A DNA stretch of 64,000 nucleotides from Rikenellaceae bacterium (GTDB lineage: Bacteria; Bacteroidota; Bacteroidia; Bacteroidales; Rikenellaceae). Made by a program: the position numbers and the translations under genes. Shown piece by piece: positions 1 through 7,619 of this stretch. Each line of letters begins with the position of its first letter. Positions within the stretch are counted from its first letter, which is position 1. The stretch spans positions 124,001-188,000 of the forward strand of contig CABJAJ010000001.1 of NCBI GenBank assembly GCA_902363575.1, in the 5' to 3' direction. The notes under the pieces are model-generated. The model did not search any database, was not told the DNA's origin, and saw only the letters and a program-made list of their open reading frames with translations.

Positions 1-986
1 AACAGGTCGCCCTGTCCGGCGAAAGCGGCCTTGCGTGCAGCGGCCGATTTTGCGCGTGCGACCTCCGCAAGCTGCGTCTGGGCCGCCTGACGAGGCCCCT
101 CGGCAAGCGACTCGGCCGGCGCGAGGTTGTTCAAGTCATTGAGGAAAGCCCTGAAATCGAGCTCGGCGAAGAGGGCTTTCAGCTCGTCGATCTTCGGGGC
201 GCAGACGGTCAGATCCTCCTCCCTGAACGGGATGGGCACGTCCAGGCAGATGGTGGTCAACCGCTTCGACAGGAGCAACTGTTCGCGCCGGGCGGCGATG
301 TTCTCGCCCTGCTTCCCCCCGATCTGCTGCACGTGTTCGAGGATATTCTCCACCGTGCCCCAGGTCTGGACCAGTTTGCAGGCGCTCTTCTCGCCGATGC
401 CCGGCACGCCGGGAATGTTGTCCGAAGCATCCCCCCACAAGGCCAGGATGTCCCGCACCAGACAGGGGTCGTCGATGCCGTATTTTTCGCGGATGGCCGC
501 CCGATCGACGATCTCGATCCCGTCGGTGCCTTTCTGCTTGTAGATGCGGCAGCGGTCGCCGACCAGTTGCCCGTAATCCTTGTCGGGGGTGACCATGTAA
601 ACTTCGTAACCCGCCTCCGCCCCCTTGACCGAGAGGGTGCCGATCACGTCGTCGGCCTCATAGCCGGGCACCTCCAGCACGGGGATGCACATGGCCTCGA
701 CGATCCGTTTGACATAGGGCACCGAATCGAGGATGTCTTCGGGCGTGGCCGTGCGGTTGGCTTTGTATTCGGTATAAATCTCCCGCCGGAACGTGCCGCC
801 CGGGGGGTCGAATGCCACGCCGAGCAGGTCGGGGTGCTCGCGCTTCTGGATATCGCGCAGGAATTTGGTGAATCCGAACACCACCGAGGTATTCATCCCG
901 GCCCGGTTGCGCATGGGGCGTCCGAGAAAGGCATAGTAATACTTGAAAATCAATGCATAGGCATCGACCAAAAAGAGTTTTTTCAT
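1..986 (-). CDS. polA: DNA polymerase I, N-terminal part (cut by window edge)
   Basis: The first 328 codons of DNA polymerase I, which fills gaps and removes RNA primers in replication and repair. The visible part is the 5'-3' exonuclease/FEN domain: it opens MKKLFLVDAYALIFKYYYAF, has the metal-binding stretch VPGYEADDVIGTL and the helix-hairpin-helix segment DNIPGVPGIGEKSA. The last visible residues are an Ala/Gln-rich linker, so the polymerase domain lies beyond position 1. The ATG at 986 overlaps the queD stop in an ATGA, so the two genes are probably cotranscribed and translationally coupled. The family and start are secure; whether this copy keeps a 3'-5' exonuclease domain cannot be seen. 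Confidence 0.95.
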   Translation of the reverse strand, partial: MKKLFLVDAYALIFKYYYAFLGRPMRNRAGMNTSVVFGFTKFLRDIQKREHPDLLGVAFDPPGGTFRREIYTEYKANRTATPEDILDSVPYVKRIVEAMCIPVLEVPGYEADDVIGTLSVKGAEAGYEVYMVTPDKDYGQLVGDRCRIYKQKGTDGIEIVDRAAIREKYGIDDPCLVRDILALWGDASDNIPGVPGIGEKSACKLVQTWGTVENILEHVQQIGGKQGENIAARREQLLLSKRLTTICLDVPIPFREEDLTVCAPKIDELKALFAELDFRAFLNDLNNLAPAESLAEGPRQAAQTQLAEVARAKSAAARKAAFAGQGDL

Positions 987-1444
987 AGTCGGTCGGCATT
1001 GTCGTCCGCATACCACTCGGCATACGAAGCGGCGGTTTCGTGTAACTTGAGCGCATGGAGCTCCACACCCGCGGGCAGTCCGCCGCGCAGACGGCGGGCG
1101 AAGTCGGCGAGCATGTTTTCGCACGTGGGCTGGTAATCGACCAGCACCACCCGGTCGAACCGCAGCCGCAGCGCGGCGAGCAGCGTCTCGTTGGCGGCAG
1201 TGCGGCGCAGGACGAAAGCGTGGTCGAGGCGCGATACGATCTGTTCGTGCACGAGCCGCTTGAGGTCGCCGAAATCCATCACCATGCCGTACTTGGGCGA
1301 CCGTTCATCTCCCTGCGGCACCCCCCGCACGGTCACGAACAGCCGATAGGAGTGGCCGTGCACCTCGCGGCAGGGGCCGTCGTATCCGTCGAGTGCGTGG
1401 GCCGCCTCGAAGGAAAATTCCTTGGTCAGTCTGATTACTGTCAT
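983..1444 (-). CDS. queD: 6-carboxy-5,6,7,8-tetrahydropterin synthase (QueD/PTPS family)
   Basis: A cytoplasmic zinc enzyme that turns dihydroneopterin triphosphate into carboxytetrahydropterin, the first dedicated step to queuosine and other deazapurines. 153 residues, normal for the family. Zinc histidines are in FSFEAAHAL and VHGHSY, the catalytic Cys in GPCREVHGH, and the family motif GMVMDFGDLK and LDHAF follow. The frame stays open upstream to 1567, but MTVIRLTKEF at 1444 matches family N-termini and sits 5 nt behind a TATCTTTG -7 box. The stop overlaps the polA start. folE, which makes its substrate, lies elsewhere in this window (48812). A true sepiapterin-type PTPS is the main alternative. 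Confidence 0.93.
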   Translation of the reverse strand: MTVIRLTKEFSFEAAHALDGYDGPCREVHGHSYRLFVTVRGVPQGDERSPKYGMVMDFGDLKRLVHEQIVSRLDHAFVLRRTAANETLLAALRLRFDRVVLVDYQPTCENMLADFARRLRGGLPAGVELHALKLHETAASYAEWYADDNADRL

Positions 1445-1449
1445 CGGGA

Positions 1450-1457
1450 CAAAGATA
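1450..1457 (-). promoter_or_regulatory. -7 box of the queD-polA promoter (possibly leaderless)
   Basis: Minus strand reads TATCTTTG, an exact TAnnTTTG box. Only five bases separate it from the queD ATG, so transcription would begin at or next to the start codon. Confidence 0.6.
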
Positions 1458-1501
1458 CGAATAAATCCGATCGCCCGAATCCGCACCGCGGAAAGGAGCA
1501 T

Positions 1502-1540
1502 AAAAAACAGGTGACGGGCGGTCCGAGACCGTCCGTCACC
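1502..1540 (-). terminator. Rho-independent terminator of the Lrp-family gene
   Basis: 14-bp stem (1510-1523 with 1527-1540, one G-U pair), 3-nt loop, followed on the minus strand by TGTTTTTT. It lies just after the regulator's stop and before the queD promoter. Confidence 0.9.
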
Positions 1541-1571
1541 CCAATGAGCACATGCGGCGGACCGCACGGCG

Positions 1572-2045
1572 TCACTCCTCGATGAAATCGACGTTCACCT
1601 GCCGCTGGAACGCCTCGAAAAGCGAGATATAGGTCTGCGTGGTCGAGATGCCCTGGATCCGCACGATTCCGTCGAAGATGGTCTTCATCAGGTGTTCGTT
1701 GTCCAGGCAGTAGAGCTTCACGAAAACGTTGTAGGTGCCCGTGATGAAGTGGCACTCCACGATTTCGGGAATCTGCTTGAGTTTTTCGACCGTGGCGTCG
1801 AGGTACTGGGGATCCTGCAAACGGATCCCGATATAAGCGCAGACGTCGAACCCGAGTGTTTTCGGATCGACGATCAGCCGGCTGCCGAGGATCACCCCCG
1901 ACTCGTCGAGCTTGCGGATGCGCTGGTGGATGGCCGCGCCCGAAATGCCGCACTCGCGTGCGATTTCGAGGAAGGGCATCCGCGCATTCTTGATAAGGAA
2001 TTTGAGGATCTTTCGATCGATCGCATCCAGGTTCGTTTTTGACAT
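1572..2045 (-). CDS. Lrp/AsnC-family transcriptional regulator
   Basis: A 157-residue feast/famine regulator: an N-terminal winged helix-turn-helix (LDAIDRKILKFL, then EIARECGISGAAIHQRI) and a C-terminal RAM ligand-binding domain (ECHFITGTYNVFVKLYC). Such proteins form octamers and sense amino acids. The start at 2045 (MSKTNLDAIDRK) matches family N-termini; an in-frame ATG three codons upstream at 2054 is possible. It lies 19 bp behind kbl on the same strand and ends at a strong terminator, so the pair may be one transcript, with the regulator acting on threonine/glycine metabolism. That link is inference from position only. Confidence 0.92.
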   Translation of the reverse strand: MSKTNLDAIDRKILKFLIKNARMPFLEIARECGISGAAIHQRIRKLDESGVILGSRLIVDPKTLGFDVCAYIGIRLQDPQYLDATVEKLKQIPEIVECHFITGTYNVFVKLYCLDNEHLMKTIFDGIVRIQGISTTQTYISLFEAFQRQVNVDFIEE

Positions 2046-2064
2046 ACAGGGCATTTTAAATGGT

Positions 2065-3252
2065 TTATTTCAGCACTCCGAGCTCGCGTCCCACCTTGAC
2101 GAAGGCGGCGATGCAGCGGTCGAGTTGCGCGGTGGTGTGTCCGGCGGAAACCTGCACCCGGATACGGGCCTGTCCCTTCGGCACGACGGGGTAGTAGAAA
2201 CCCGTCACGAAGATGCCCTCGTCCTGAAGGCGTGCCGCGAAGTCCTGCGACAGCTTGGCATCGTAGAGCATCACCGCACAGATGGCCGACTGCGTGGGCT
2301 TGATGTCGAATCCGGCCTCCATCATGCCCTTGCGGAAGTGTTCGACGTTGGCGACCAGCCGGTCGTGGAGCTCGTCGCTCTCGGCGAGCATCCGGAACAT
2401 TTCGATGCTGGCGCCGACCACCGCGGGCGGCAGCGAGTTGGAGAAGAGGTAGGGACGCGAGCGCTGGCGCAGCATGTCGATGACCTCCTTGCGACCGGTG
2501 GTGAAGCCGCCGACGGCGCCGCCGAACGCCTTGCCCAGCGTGCCCGTAAGGATATCGACCTTACCGCGCAGGTCGAACAGTTCGGTGATGCCGCGACCCG
2601 TGCGGCCGAGCACTCCGGCCGAGTGGCACTCATCGACCATTACGAGGGCGTCGTACTTCTCGGCCAGCTCGCAAATCCTATCAAGCGGCGCGGCGTTGCC
2701 GTCCATCGAGAAAACCCCGTCGGTGCAGATGATGCGGAACCGCTGGGCCTGGGCCTTTTTGAGGCACTCCTCCAGCTCCGCCATATCGGCGTTGGCATAG
2801 CGGTAGCGCACGGCCTTGCACAGACGCACGCCGTCGATGATCGAGGCGTGGTTCAGCGCATCGGAAATGATGGCGTCCTGCTCCCCGAACAGGGGCTCGA
2901 AGACGCCCCCGTTGGCGTCGAAGCAGGCGGCATAGAGGATCGTATCCTCCGTACCGAAGTAGTCCGCGATGGCCTTTTCGAGCTGCTTGTGAATATCCTG
3001 GCAGCCGCAGATGAAGCGTACGGAGGACATGCCGAAGCCCCGCTCGTCCATCGTGCGTTTGGCGGCCTCGATCAGACGTGGGTTGTCCGAAAGTCCGAGG
3101 TAATTGTTGGCGCAGAAATTGAGCACCTCCCGGCCGCCGACCTCGATGGCGGCGCGCTGGGGCGAAGTGATGATCCGTTCGGTCTTGTAGAGGCCGGCGG
3201 CCTTGATTTCGGCGAGCTCCCGTTGCAGGTGCTCCTGAATTTTACCGTACAT
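2065..3252 (-). CDS. kbl: Glycine C-acetyltransferase (2-amino-3-ketobutyrate CoA ligase)
   Basis: A PLP enzyme of the alpha-oxoamine synthase family. With CoA it splits 2-amino-3-ketobutyrate into glycine and acetyl-CoA, the second step of threonine breakdown. 395 residues, full length. Diagnostic segments are NFCANNYLGLSDNPRLIEAA near the N-terminus, DECHSAGVLGRTGRG, the PLP-lysine motif LTGTLGKAFGG near residue 245, and the C-terminal PKGQARIRVQVSAGHT. BioF, HemA and Spt enzymes share the fold, but the N-terminus and the GFGMSSVRFICG segment fit Kbl best. No threonine dehydrogenase gene is adjacent. The promoter lies about 50 bp upstream. Confidence 0.93.
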   Translation of the reverse strand: MYGKIQEHLQRELAEIKAAGLYKTERIITSPQRAAIEVGGREVLNFCANNYLGLSDNPRLIEAAKRTMDERGFGMSSVRFICGCQDIHKQLEKAIADYFGTEDTILYAACFDANGGVFEPLFGEQDAIISDALNHASIIDGVRLCKAVRYRYANADMAELEECLKKAQAQRFRIICTDGVFSMDGNAAPLDRICELAEKYDALVMVDECHSAGVLGRTGRGITELFDLRGKVDILTGTLGKAFGGAVGGFTTGRKEVIDMLRQRSRPYLFSNSLPPAVVGASIEMFRMLAESDELHDRLVANVEHFRKGMMEAGFDIKPTQSAICAVMLYDAKLSQDFAARLQDEGIFVTGFYYPVVPKGQARIRVQVSAGHTTAQLDRCIAAFVKVGRELGVLK

Positions 3253-3301
3253 ATCGTTAATAGTTTTAAGGGATTTCCCGTTATAAATATCGAACTGTTA
3301 G

Positions 3302-3309
3302 CAAAGGTA
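3302..3309 (-). promoter_or_regulatory. -7 box of the kbl promoter
   Basis: Minus strand TACCTTTG, an exact TAnnTTTG match, 49 bases upstream of the kbl ATG. A TTTG lies upstream, but only 12 bases away, so the -33 element is not convincing. Confidence 0.6.
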
Positions 3310-3467
3310 CGAAATTTTTAACAAACCGGGCTCGCCCGGGCCACTTTTTCGCCCCGCAGGTTACGATTCGTCACCTCCGGCTCCGCCACGGAGCGGAACG
3401 TGCCGGAAAAAAGGGGGTTGCGCACGATTTAACGGGTTGCGTAAAGTGCAACCTCGAAAAAAAATGC

Positions 3468-3475
3468 TAAATTTG
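3468..3475 (+). promoter_or_regulatory. -7 box of the pgk promoter
   Basis: TAAATTTG, an exact TAnnTTTG match after an A8 run, giving a leader of about 75-80 nt before the pgk ATG at 3561. Confidence 0.55.
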
Positions 3476-3560
3476 CGACGGCGCCGCGGAGACGTTCCGA
3501 CGGCAGCGGACCGCCGCGCCGGTCGAGGTTCGGTTCAGGTTAAACATAAAAGCAACGACT

Positions 3561-4823
3561 ATGTACAAAATTGATTCCTACGATTTCAAAGGCAAGCGCG
3601 CCATCATCCGTGTCGATTTCAACGTGCCCCTCGACGCTGAGGGCCGCGTGACGGACGACACCCGCATCCGGGCGGCTATACCTACCATCGAAAAGGTGCT
3701 CGAGGGCGGCGGCTCGGTGATCCTGATGTCGCACCTGGGACGCCCCAAGAAGAATAACGACACGAAATTCTCGCTCGAGCAGATCATCCCCGCCATCGAA
3801 GCACGGCTCGGCCGCAAGGTGCTTTTCGCCGGCGACGCGATGGGTGACAAGGCGGCCGAGATGGCCCGCGAACTGAAGCCGGGCGAGGTGATGCTGCTCG
3901 AAAACCTGCGTTTCCACGCCGAAGAGGAGGGCAAACCCCGCGGAGTGGCGGACGACGCCACCGACGAGCAGAAGGCCGAGGCCAAGAGCGCGGTGAAAGC
4001 TTCGCAGAAGGAGTTTGTCAAGCGGCTGGCCTCCTATGCCGACTGCTACATCAACGACGCTTTCGGCACAGCCCACCGCGCCCATGCTTCGACGGCGCTG
4101 ATCGCCGACTATTTCCCCCACGACAAGATGTTCGGGTACGTGATGGAGAACGAACTGCGGGCCATCGACTCCATCCTGGAGAACCCGCGCCGTCCGTTCT
4201 GCGCCGTGCTGGGCGGATCGAAGGTCTCGACCAAAATTTCGATCATCGAAAAGCTCATGGAGAAGGTCGATTCGATCGTCCTGGGCGGCGGCATGACCTA
4301 CACCTTTGAAGCAGCCCTGGGCGGGCGCATCGGCAACTCGATCTGCGAGCCCGAGATGTTTCCGGTGGCCCTCGAAATCCTGCGCAAGGCGAAGCAGAAG
4401 GGGGTGCGCATCGTCACCTCGCCCGACGCGCTGATCGCCGACGCATTCTCGGCCGACGCCCGCACCTCGACGGCCCCGTCCAACGACATTCCCGACGGCT
4501 GGGAAGGCGTGGATATCGGCGAAGAGGGCAAGCGGGTTTTCCGCGAGCACATCCTCGGCTGCAAAACGATCCTCTGGAACGGGCCGGTCGGAGTCTTCGA
4601 GATCGACAAGTTCGCCACCGGTTCCCGCGCAGTGGCCGAAGCCATCGCCGAGGCGACCGACAAGGGCGCCTACTCGCTCATCGGCGGCGGCGACTCGGTG
4701 GCCTGTATCAATAAGTTCGGCCTGGCCGACCGGGTGAGCTACGTCTCGACCGGCGGCGGTGCACTGCTGGAATACATGGAGGGGAAGGAGCTGCCCGGCG
4801 TGGCGGCGATCCGCAAACCCTGA
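3561..4823 (+). CDS. pgk: Phosphoglycerate kinase
   Basis: The ATP-forming glycolytic enzyme that converts 1,3-bisphosphoglycerate plus ADP to 3-phosphoglycerate, in the cytoplasm. 420 residues, normal length. The substrate-binding N-terminus reads [13 protein letters not shown] and [19 protein letters not shown] follows; the nucleotide-binding half shows [22 protein letters not shown] and the C-terminal [14 protein letters not shown]. It has its own promoter and a terminator-like hairpin behind it. pgk and the following peptidase gene are two of the few plus-strand genes left of 14 kb. Confidence 0.98.
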   Translation: MYKIDSYDFKGKRAIIRVDFNVPLDAEGRVTDDTRIRAAIPTIEKVLEGGGSVILMSHLGRPKKNNDTKFSLEQIIPAIEARLGRKVLFAGDAMGDKAAEMARELKPGEVMLLENLRFHAEEEGKPRGVADDATDEQKAEAKSAVKASQKEFVKRLASYADCYINDAFGTAHRAHASTALIADYFPHDKMFGYVMENELRAIDSILENPRRPFCAVLGGSKVSTKISIIEKLMEKVDSIVLGGGMTYTFEAALGGRIGNSICEPEMFPVALEILRKAKQKGVRIVTSPDALIADAFSADARTSTAPSNDIPDGWEGVDIGEEGKRVFREHILGCKTILWNGPVGVFEIDKFATGSRAVAEAIAEATDKGAYSLIGGGDSVACINKFGLADRVSYVSTGGGALLEYMEGKELPGVAAIRKP

Positions 4824-4853
4824 GTGTCCAAGATAAACCAACCTACCGCGAAC

Positions 4854-4882
4854 GGGGCCGTCCGCACGCCGGACGCCCCTTT
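4854..4882 (+). terminator. Terminator-like hairpin after pgk
   Basis: A GC-rich stem of about 10 bp with one bulged C and a 5-nt loop, followed by a short T stretch (CCCCTTTCC). Confidence 0.6.
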
Positions 4883-4909
4883 CCTACCCTAACAACCACT
4901 AACATCACC

Positions 4910-6916
4910 ATGAAGAAAAGTATTTTCCTAATCGCAACCCTCGCTGCCATGAGCTGCCACCAGCAGTCGAAGACGCCGGCCATCGACCTGACCAGCCTCG
5001 ACCCCGCGATCGCCCCGAGCGAAGATTTCTACCAGTACGCCACAGGCGGCTGGCAGGTCAAAAACCCCCTTAAACCCGAGTATGCGCGCTTCGGTTCGTT
5101 CGACATGCTGCGCGACAACAACGAAGCCCGCATCAACGAGCTCTTCTCGCAGATGGCCCACGCGAAGGCCGAGCCCGGAAGCATCAACCAGAAAATCTCC
5201 GACCTCTACAAAATGGGGCTCGACTCCGCGCGGCTCAACGCCGAGGGAGCCGCTCCCATCCGCGAGGCGATGGACAAGATCCTCAACATGCGCGACAAAC
5301 AGGAACTCACGCCCGTGATCGCGGAGATGCAGATGACCGTCGGCTCGCCTTTCTTCGGTTTCGGTCCCGAAGCCGACCTGATGGACAGCAAGGTCAATGT
5401 GCTCTACGTCTCGCAGGCCGGCATCGGCATGGGTGACCGCGACTACTACCTCGATGAGGAGAACGAGCAGCTCCGCACCGCCTACAGGGAATACCTGTCC
5501 AAACTCTTCGCGCTTTCGGGCGTGGCCGAGGCCGAGATTCCGGCCGCCGTGGATGCCGTCATGCGCATCGAGACGGAGATGGCTCGCAACATGCGCTCGA
5601 ACGTCGAACTGCGCGATATGGTCCGCATGTATAACCCCGCGACGACCGACGAGTTCGTCGCCGCCTACGACGCCATCGACTGGAAAGACGCCTTCCGCAC
5701 GGCCGGCATCGAGATCGACCGCCTGATCGTCTGCCAGCCCGAATACATGGAGGCCGTGAACCGGCTCATCAAGGAGACCCCGCTCGCCGACCTGCGCTAT
5801 TATCTGGCCGCACAATATGCCAGCGCCGCCGCCCCCTACCTGAGCGACGATTTCTACGCCGCGTCGTTCGACTTCTTCGGCCGCGCCATGTCCGGCAAGC
5901 AGGAGATGCGTCCCCGCTGGAAACGCGCCATGGCAGTACCCAATGACGCGCTGGGCGAGGCCGTGGGCGAAATGTACGTCGAGCGTTACTTCTCGCCCGA
6001 GGACAAGGATCGCATGGTAACGCTCGTCCGAAACCTCCAGACCGCGCTGGGACAGCACATCGACGAGCTCGACTGGATGAGCGACGAGACCAAAGCCCGC
6101 GCCCACGAGAAGCTGGCCACCTTCCACGTGAAGATCGGCTATCCCGACAAGTGGAAGGACTATTCGAGCCTGCAGATCGACCCTGCGCTCTCCTACTGGG
6201 AGAACGTCGTTCGTGCCAACCGTTGGTCCACCGAGGACGCCATGAGCAAGGTCGGCAAACCGGTCGATCAGGACGAATGGCTGATGACCCCGCAGACCGT
6301 CAATGCCTACTACAACCCCACTACCAACGAAATCTGTTTCCCGGCGGCCATTCTCCAGCCCCCGTTCTACAACCCCGATGCGGACGACGCGGTGAACTAC
6401 GGCGCCATCGGCGTGGTGATCGGCCATGAGATGACCCACGGGTTCGACGACCAGGGCCGCCAGTTCGACAAGGACGGCAACATGAACAACTGGTGGACGG
6501 AGGCCGATGCAGCCGCTTTCAAGGCCAAGACCGACGTGCTGGTCGAACAGTTCGACGCCATCGAGGTGCTGCCCGGCATGAATGCTAACGGAGCGCTCTG
6601 CCTGGGTGAGAACATCGCCGATCAGGGCGGCCTGCGCGTCGCTTACACGGCATGGCAGAACACCCTGGGCGGACAGATGCCCGAGCCGATCGACGGCTTA
6701 ACGGCTCCCCAGCGTTTCTACCTCGCCTATGCCGCTCTCTGGGCGCAGAACATCCGCGACGCGGAGATCGCACGCCTCACCAAGCTCGACGTGCACTCGT
6801 TGGGCAAATGGCGTGTGAATGCAACGCTGAAGAACATCCAGACCTTCTACGACGCTTTCGATATCGCCGAAGGCCCCATGTTCCTGCCCGAAAACGAACG
6901 GGTGGTGATCTGGTAA
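4910..6916 (+). CDS. M13-family zinc metallopeptidase, lipoprotein (PepO/neprilysin type)
   Basis: A 668-residue endopeptidase of the neprilysin family, which cleaves short peptides. The N-terminus is a lipoprotein signal (MKKSIFLIATLAAMSC, Cys16), so it is anchored in the envelope, probably facing the periplasm since no acidic run follows the Cys. The N-terminal M13 domain begins LDPAIAPSEDFYQYATGGW. The C-terminal catalytic domain has NAYYNPTTNEICFPA, the zinc motif HEMTH at 506-510, the third ligand in ENIAD (567-571) and ADQGG. The usual C-terminal CxxW is VVIW here. The gene has no obvious functional link to pgk and ends towards the converging gene at 7121. Confidence 0.95.
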   Translation: MKKSIFLIATLAAMSCHQQSKTPAIDLTSLDPAIAPSEDFYQYATGGWQVKNPLKPEYARFGSFDMLRDNNEARINELFSQMAHAKAEPGSINQKISDLYKMGLDSARLNAEGAAPIREAMDKILNMRDKQELTPVIAEMQMTVGSPFFGFGPEADLMDSKVNVLYVSQAGIGMGDRDYYLDEENEQLRTAYREYLSKLFALSGVAEAEIPAAVDAVMRIETEMARNMRSNVELRDMVRMYNPATTDEFVAAYDAIDWKDAFRTAGIEIDRLIVCQPEYMEAVNRLIKETPLADLRYYLAAQYASAAAPYLSDDFYAASFDFFGRAMSGKQEMRPRWKRAMAVPNDALGEAVGEMYVERYFSPEDKDRMVTLVRNLQTALGQHIDELDWMSDETKARAHEKLATFHVKIGYPDKWKDYSSLQIDPALSYWENVVRANRWSTEDAMSKVGKPVDQDEWLMTPQTVNAYYNPTTNEICFPAAILQPPFYNPDADDAVNYGAIGVVIGHEMTHGFDDQGRQFDKDGNMNNWWTEADAAAFKAKTDVLVEQFDAIEVLPGMNANGALCLGENIADQGGLRVAYTAWQNTLGGQMPEPIDGLTAPQRFYLAYAALWAQNIRDAEIARLTKLDVHSLGKWRVNATLKNIQTFYDAFDIAEGPMFLPENERVVIW

Positions 6917-7036
6917 TTCCTCCTATTGTCAAAAAAAACCGGCTCCCGGACGAGAGTTGAGCTGATTTTTAGGATTTTTACTGAAAAAGGTACAGACCGA
7001 AATATTTTAAAGTTCCGACCCATTTTATTTGACGAC

Positions 7037-7069
7037 ATGAGGCCCATCTGGAAAGCAGATGGGCCTCAT
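7037..7069. terminator. Perfect 14-bp hairpin between convergent genes
   Basis: Arms 7037-7050 and 7056-7069 are exactly complementary with loop GAAAG. Flanks are T/A-rich on both sides, so it can stop transcription of the M13 gene and of the opposing gene at 7121-7498. Confidence 0.85.
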
Positions 7070-7120
7070 TTACGTCCGGGATTAGGTTCTGTCAGGACTA
7101 CCTGTGCGTAAACTCTTTGG

Positions 7121-7498
7121 TCAAAAAAAGTGTTTCTTTTTATAAAAAGTATAAATTGAATAGGTTATCACGGCGCTTGAAAATAGGGCCATAATATCGA
7201 ACCAATCAAAAGTCAATCCAATACATTCATAAATCAAGAATCCAATTAGACTCCCAACAAGACACTTTAGAAATCTTGCATGAGAAACTCCCCAGAAAAA
7301 TAAACTTGCAGCAGGAATACATATCCAACTCGTTATTGTATCAGCAAAATGAAGATCATTCAAATGATTTTCGTAGATAAAGGGACGATAAGTCTGCGTA
7401 ATTAGGATACATAACAGCACTAAAAAACCAGAAATAAAAAGCGCCGATCGCCTTTTCGTAATTCGAGCCTTTGAGGATTTTTTTCCTTTAATTGTCAT
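7121..7498 (-). CDS. Small AT-rich membrane protein of unknown function
   Basis: A 125-residue protein I do not recognise. It has a lysine/arginine-rich N-terminus (KGKKSSKARITKRRS), then about four hydrophobic segments: FISGFLVLLCILITQ, ITSWICIPAASLFFWG, CLVGSLIGFLIYECIGL and FDIMALFSSAVITYSIYTF. It ends FYKKKHFF, consistent with an inner-membrane protein with both ends in the cytoplasm. The gene and its surroundings (about 6950-7570) are clearly AT-rich against a GC-rich genome and use A/T-ending codons, which suggests recent acquisition. No promoter box was found. That it is expressed is unproven; its uninterrupted, well-formed membrane topology is the main support. Confidence 0.65.
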   Translation of the reverse strand: MTIKGKKSSKARITKRRSALFISGFLVLLCILITQTYRPFIYENHLNDLHFADTITSWICIPAASLFFWGVSHARFLKCLVGSLIGFLIYECIGLTFDWFDIMALFSSAVITYSIYTFYKKKHFF

Positions 7499-7619
7499 TT
7501 TTGATATGCTCTTCGTTTATGAAGTTAATCAGTGAATCGTATCGCTATCCACTGTCATTTTTTTAAAACCTCATCCGTTGAAATGGGACGGTTTCTTTTT
7601 TTCGCTCGCTCCGTCGCCC

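Larger units (their letters stand above)
3253..3560. other. Divergent intergenic region kbl/pgk
   Basis: 308 bases without a gene. It holds the kbl promoter on the left and the pgk promoter on the right; the part between (3310-3440) shows no other recognisable element. Confidence 0.7.
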
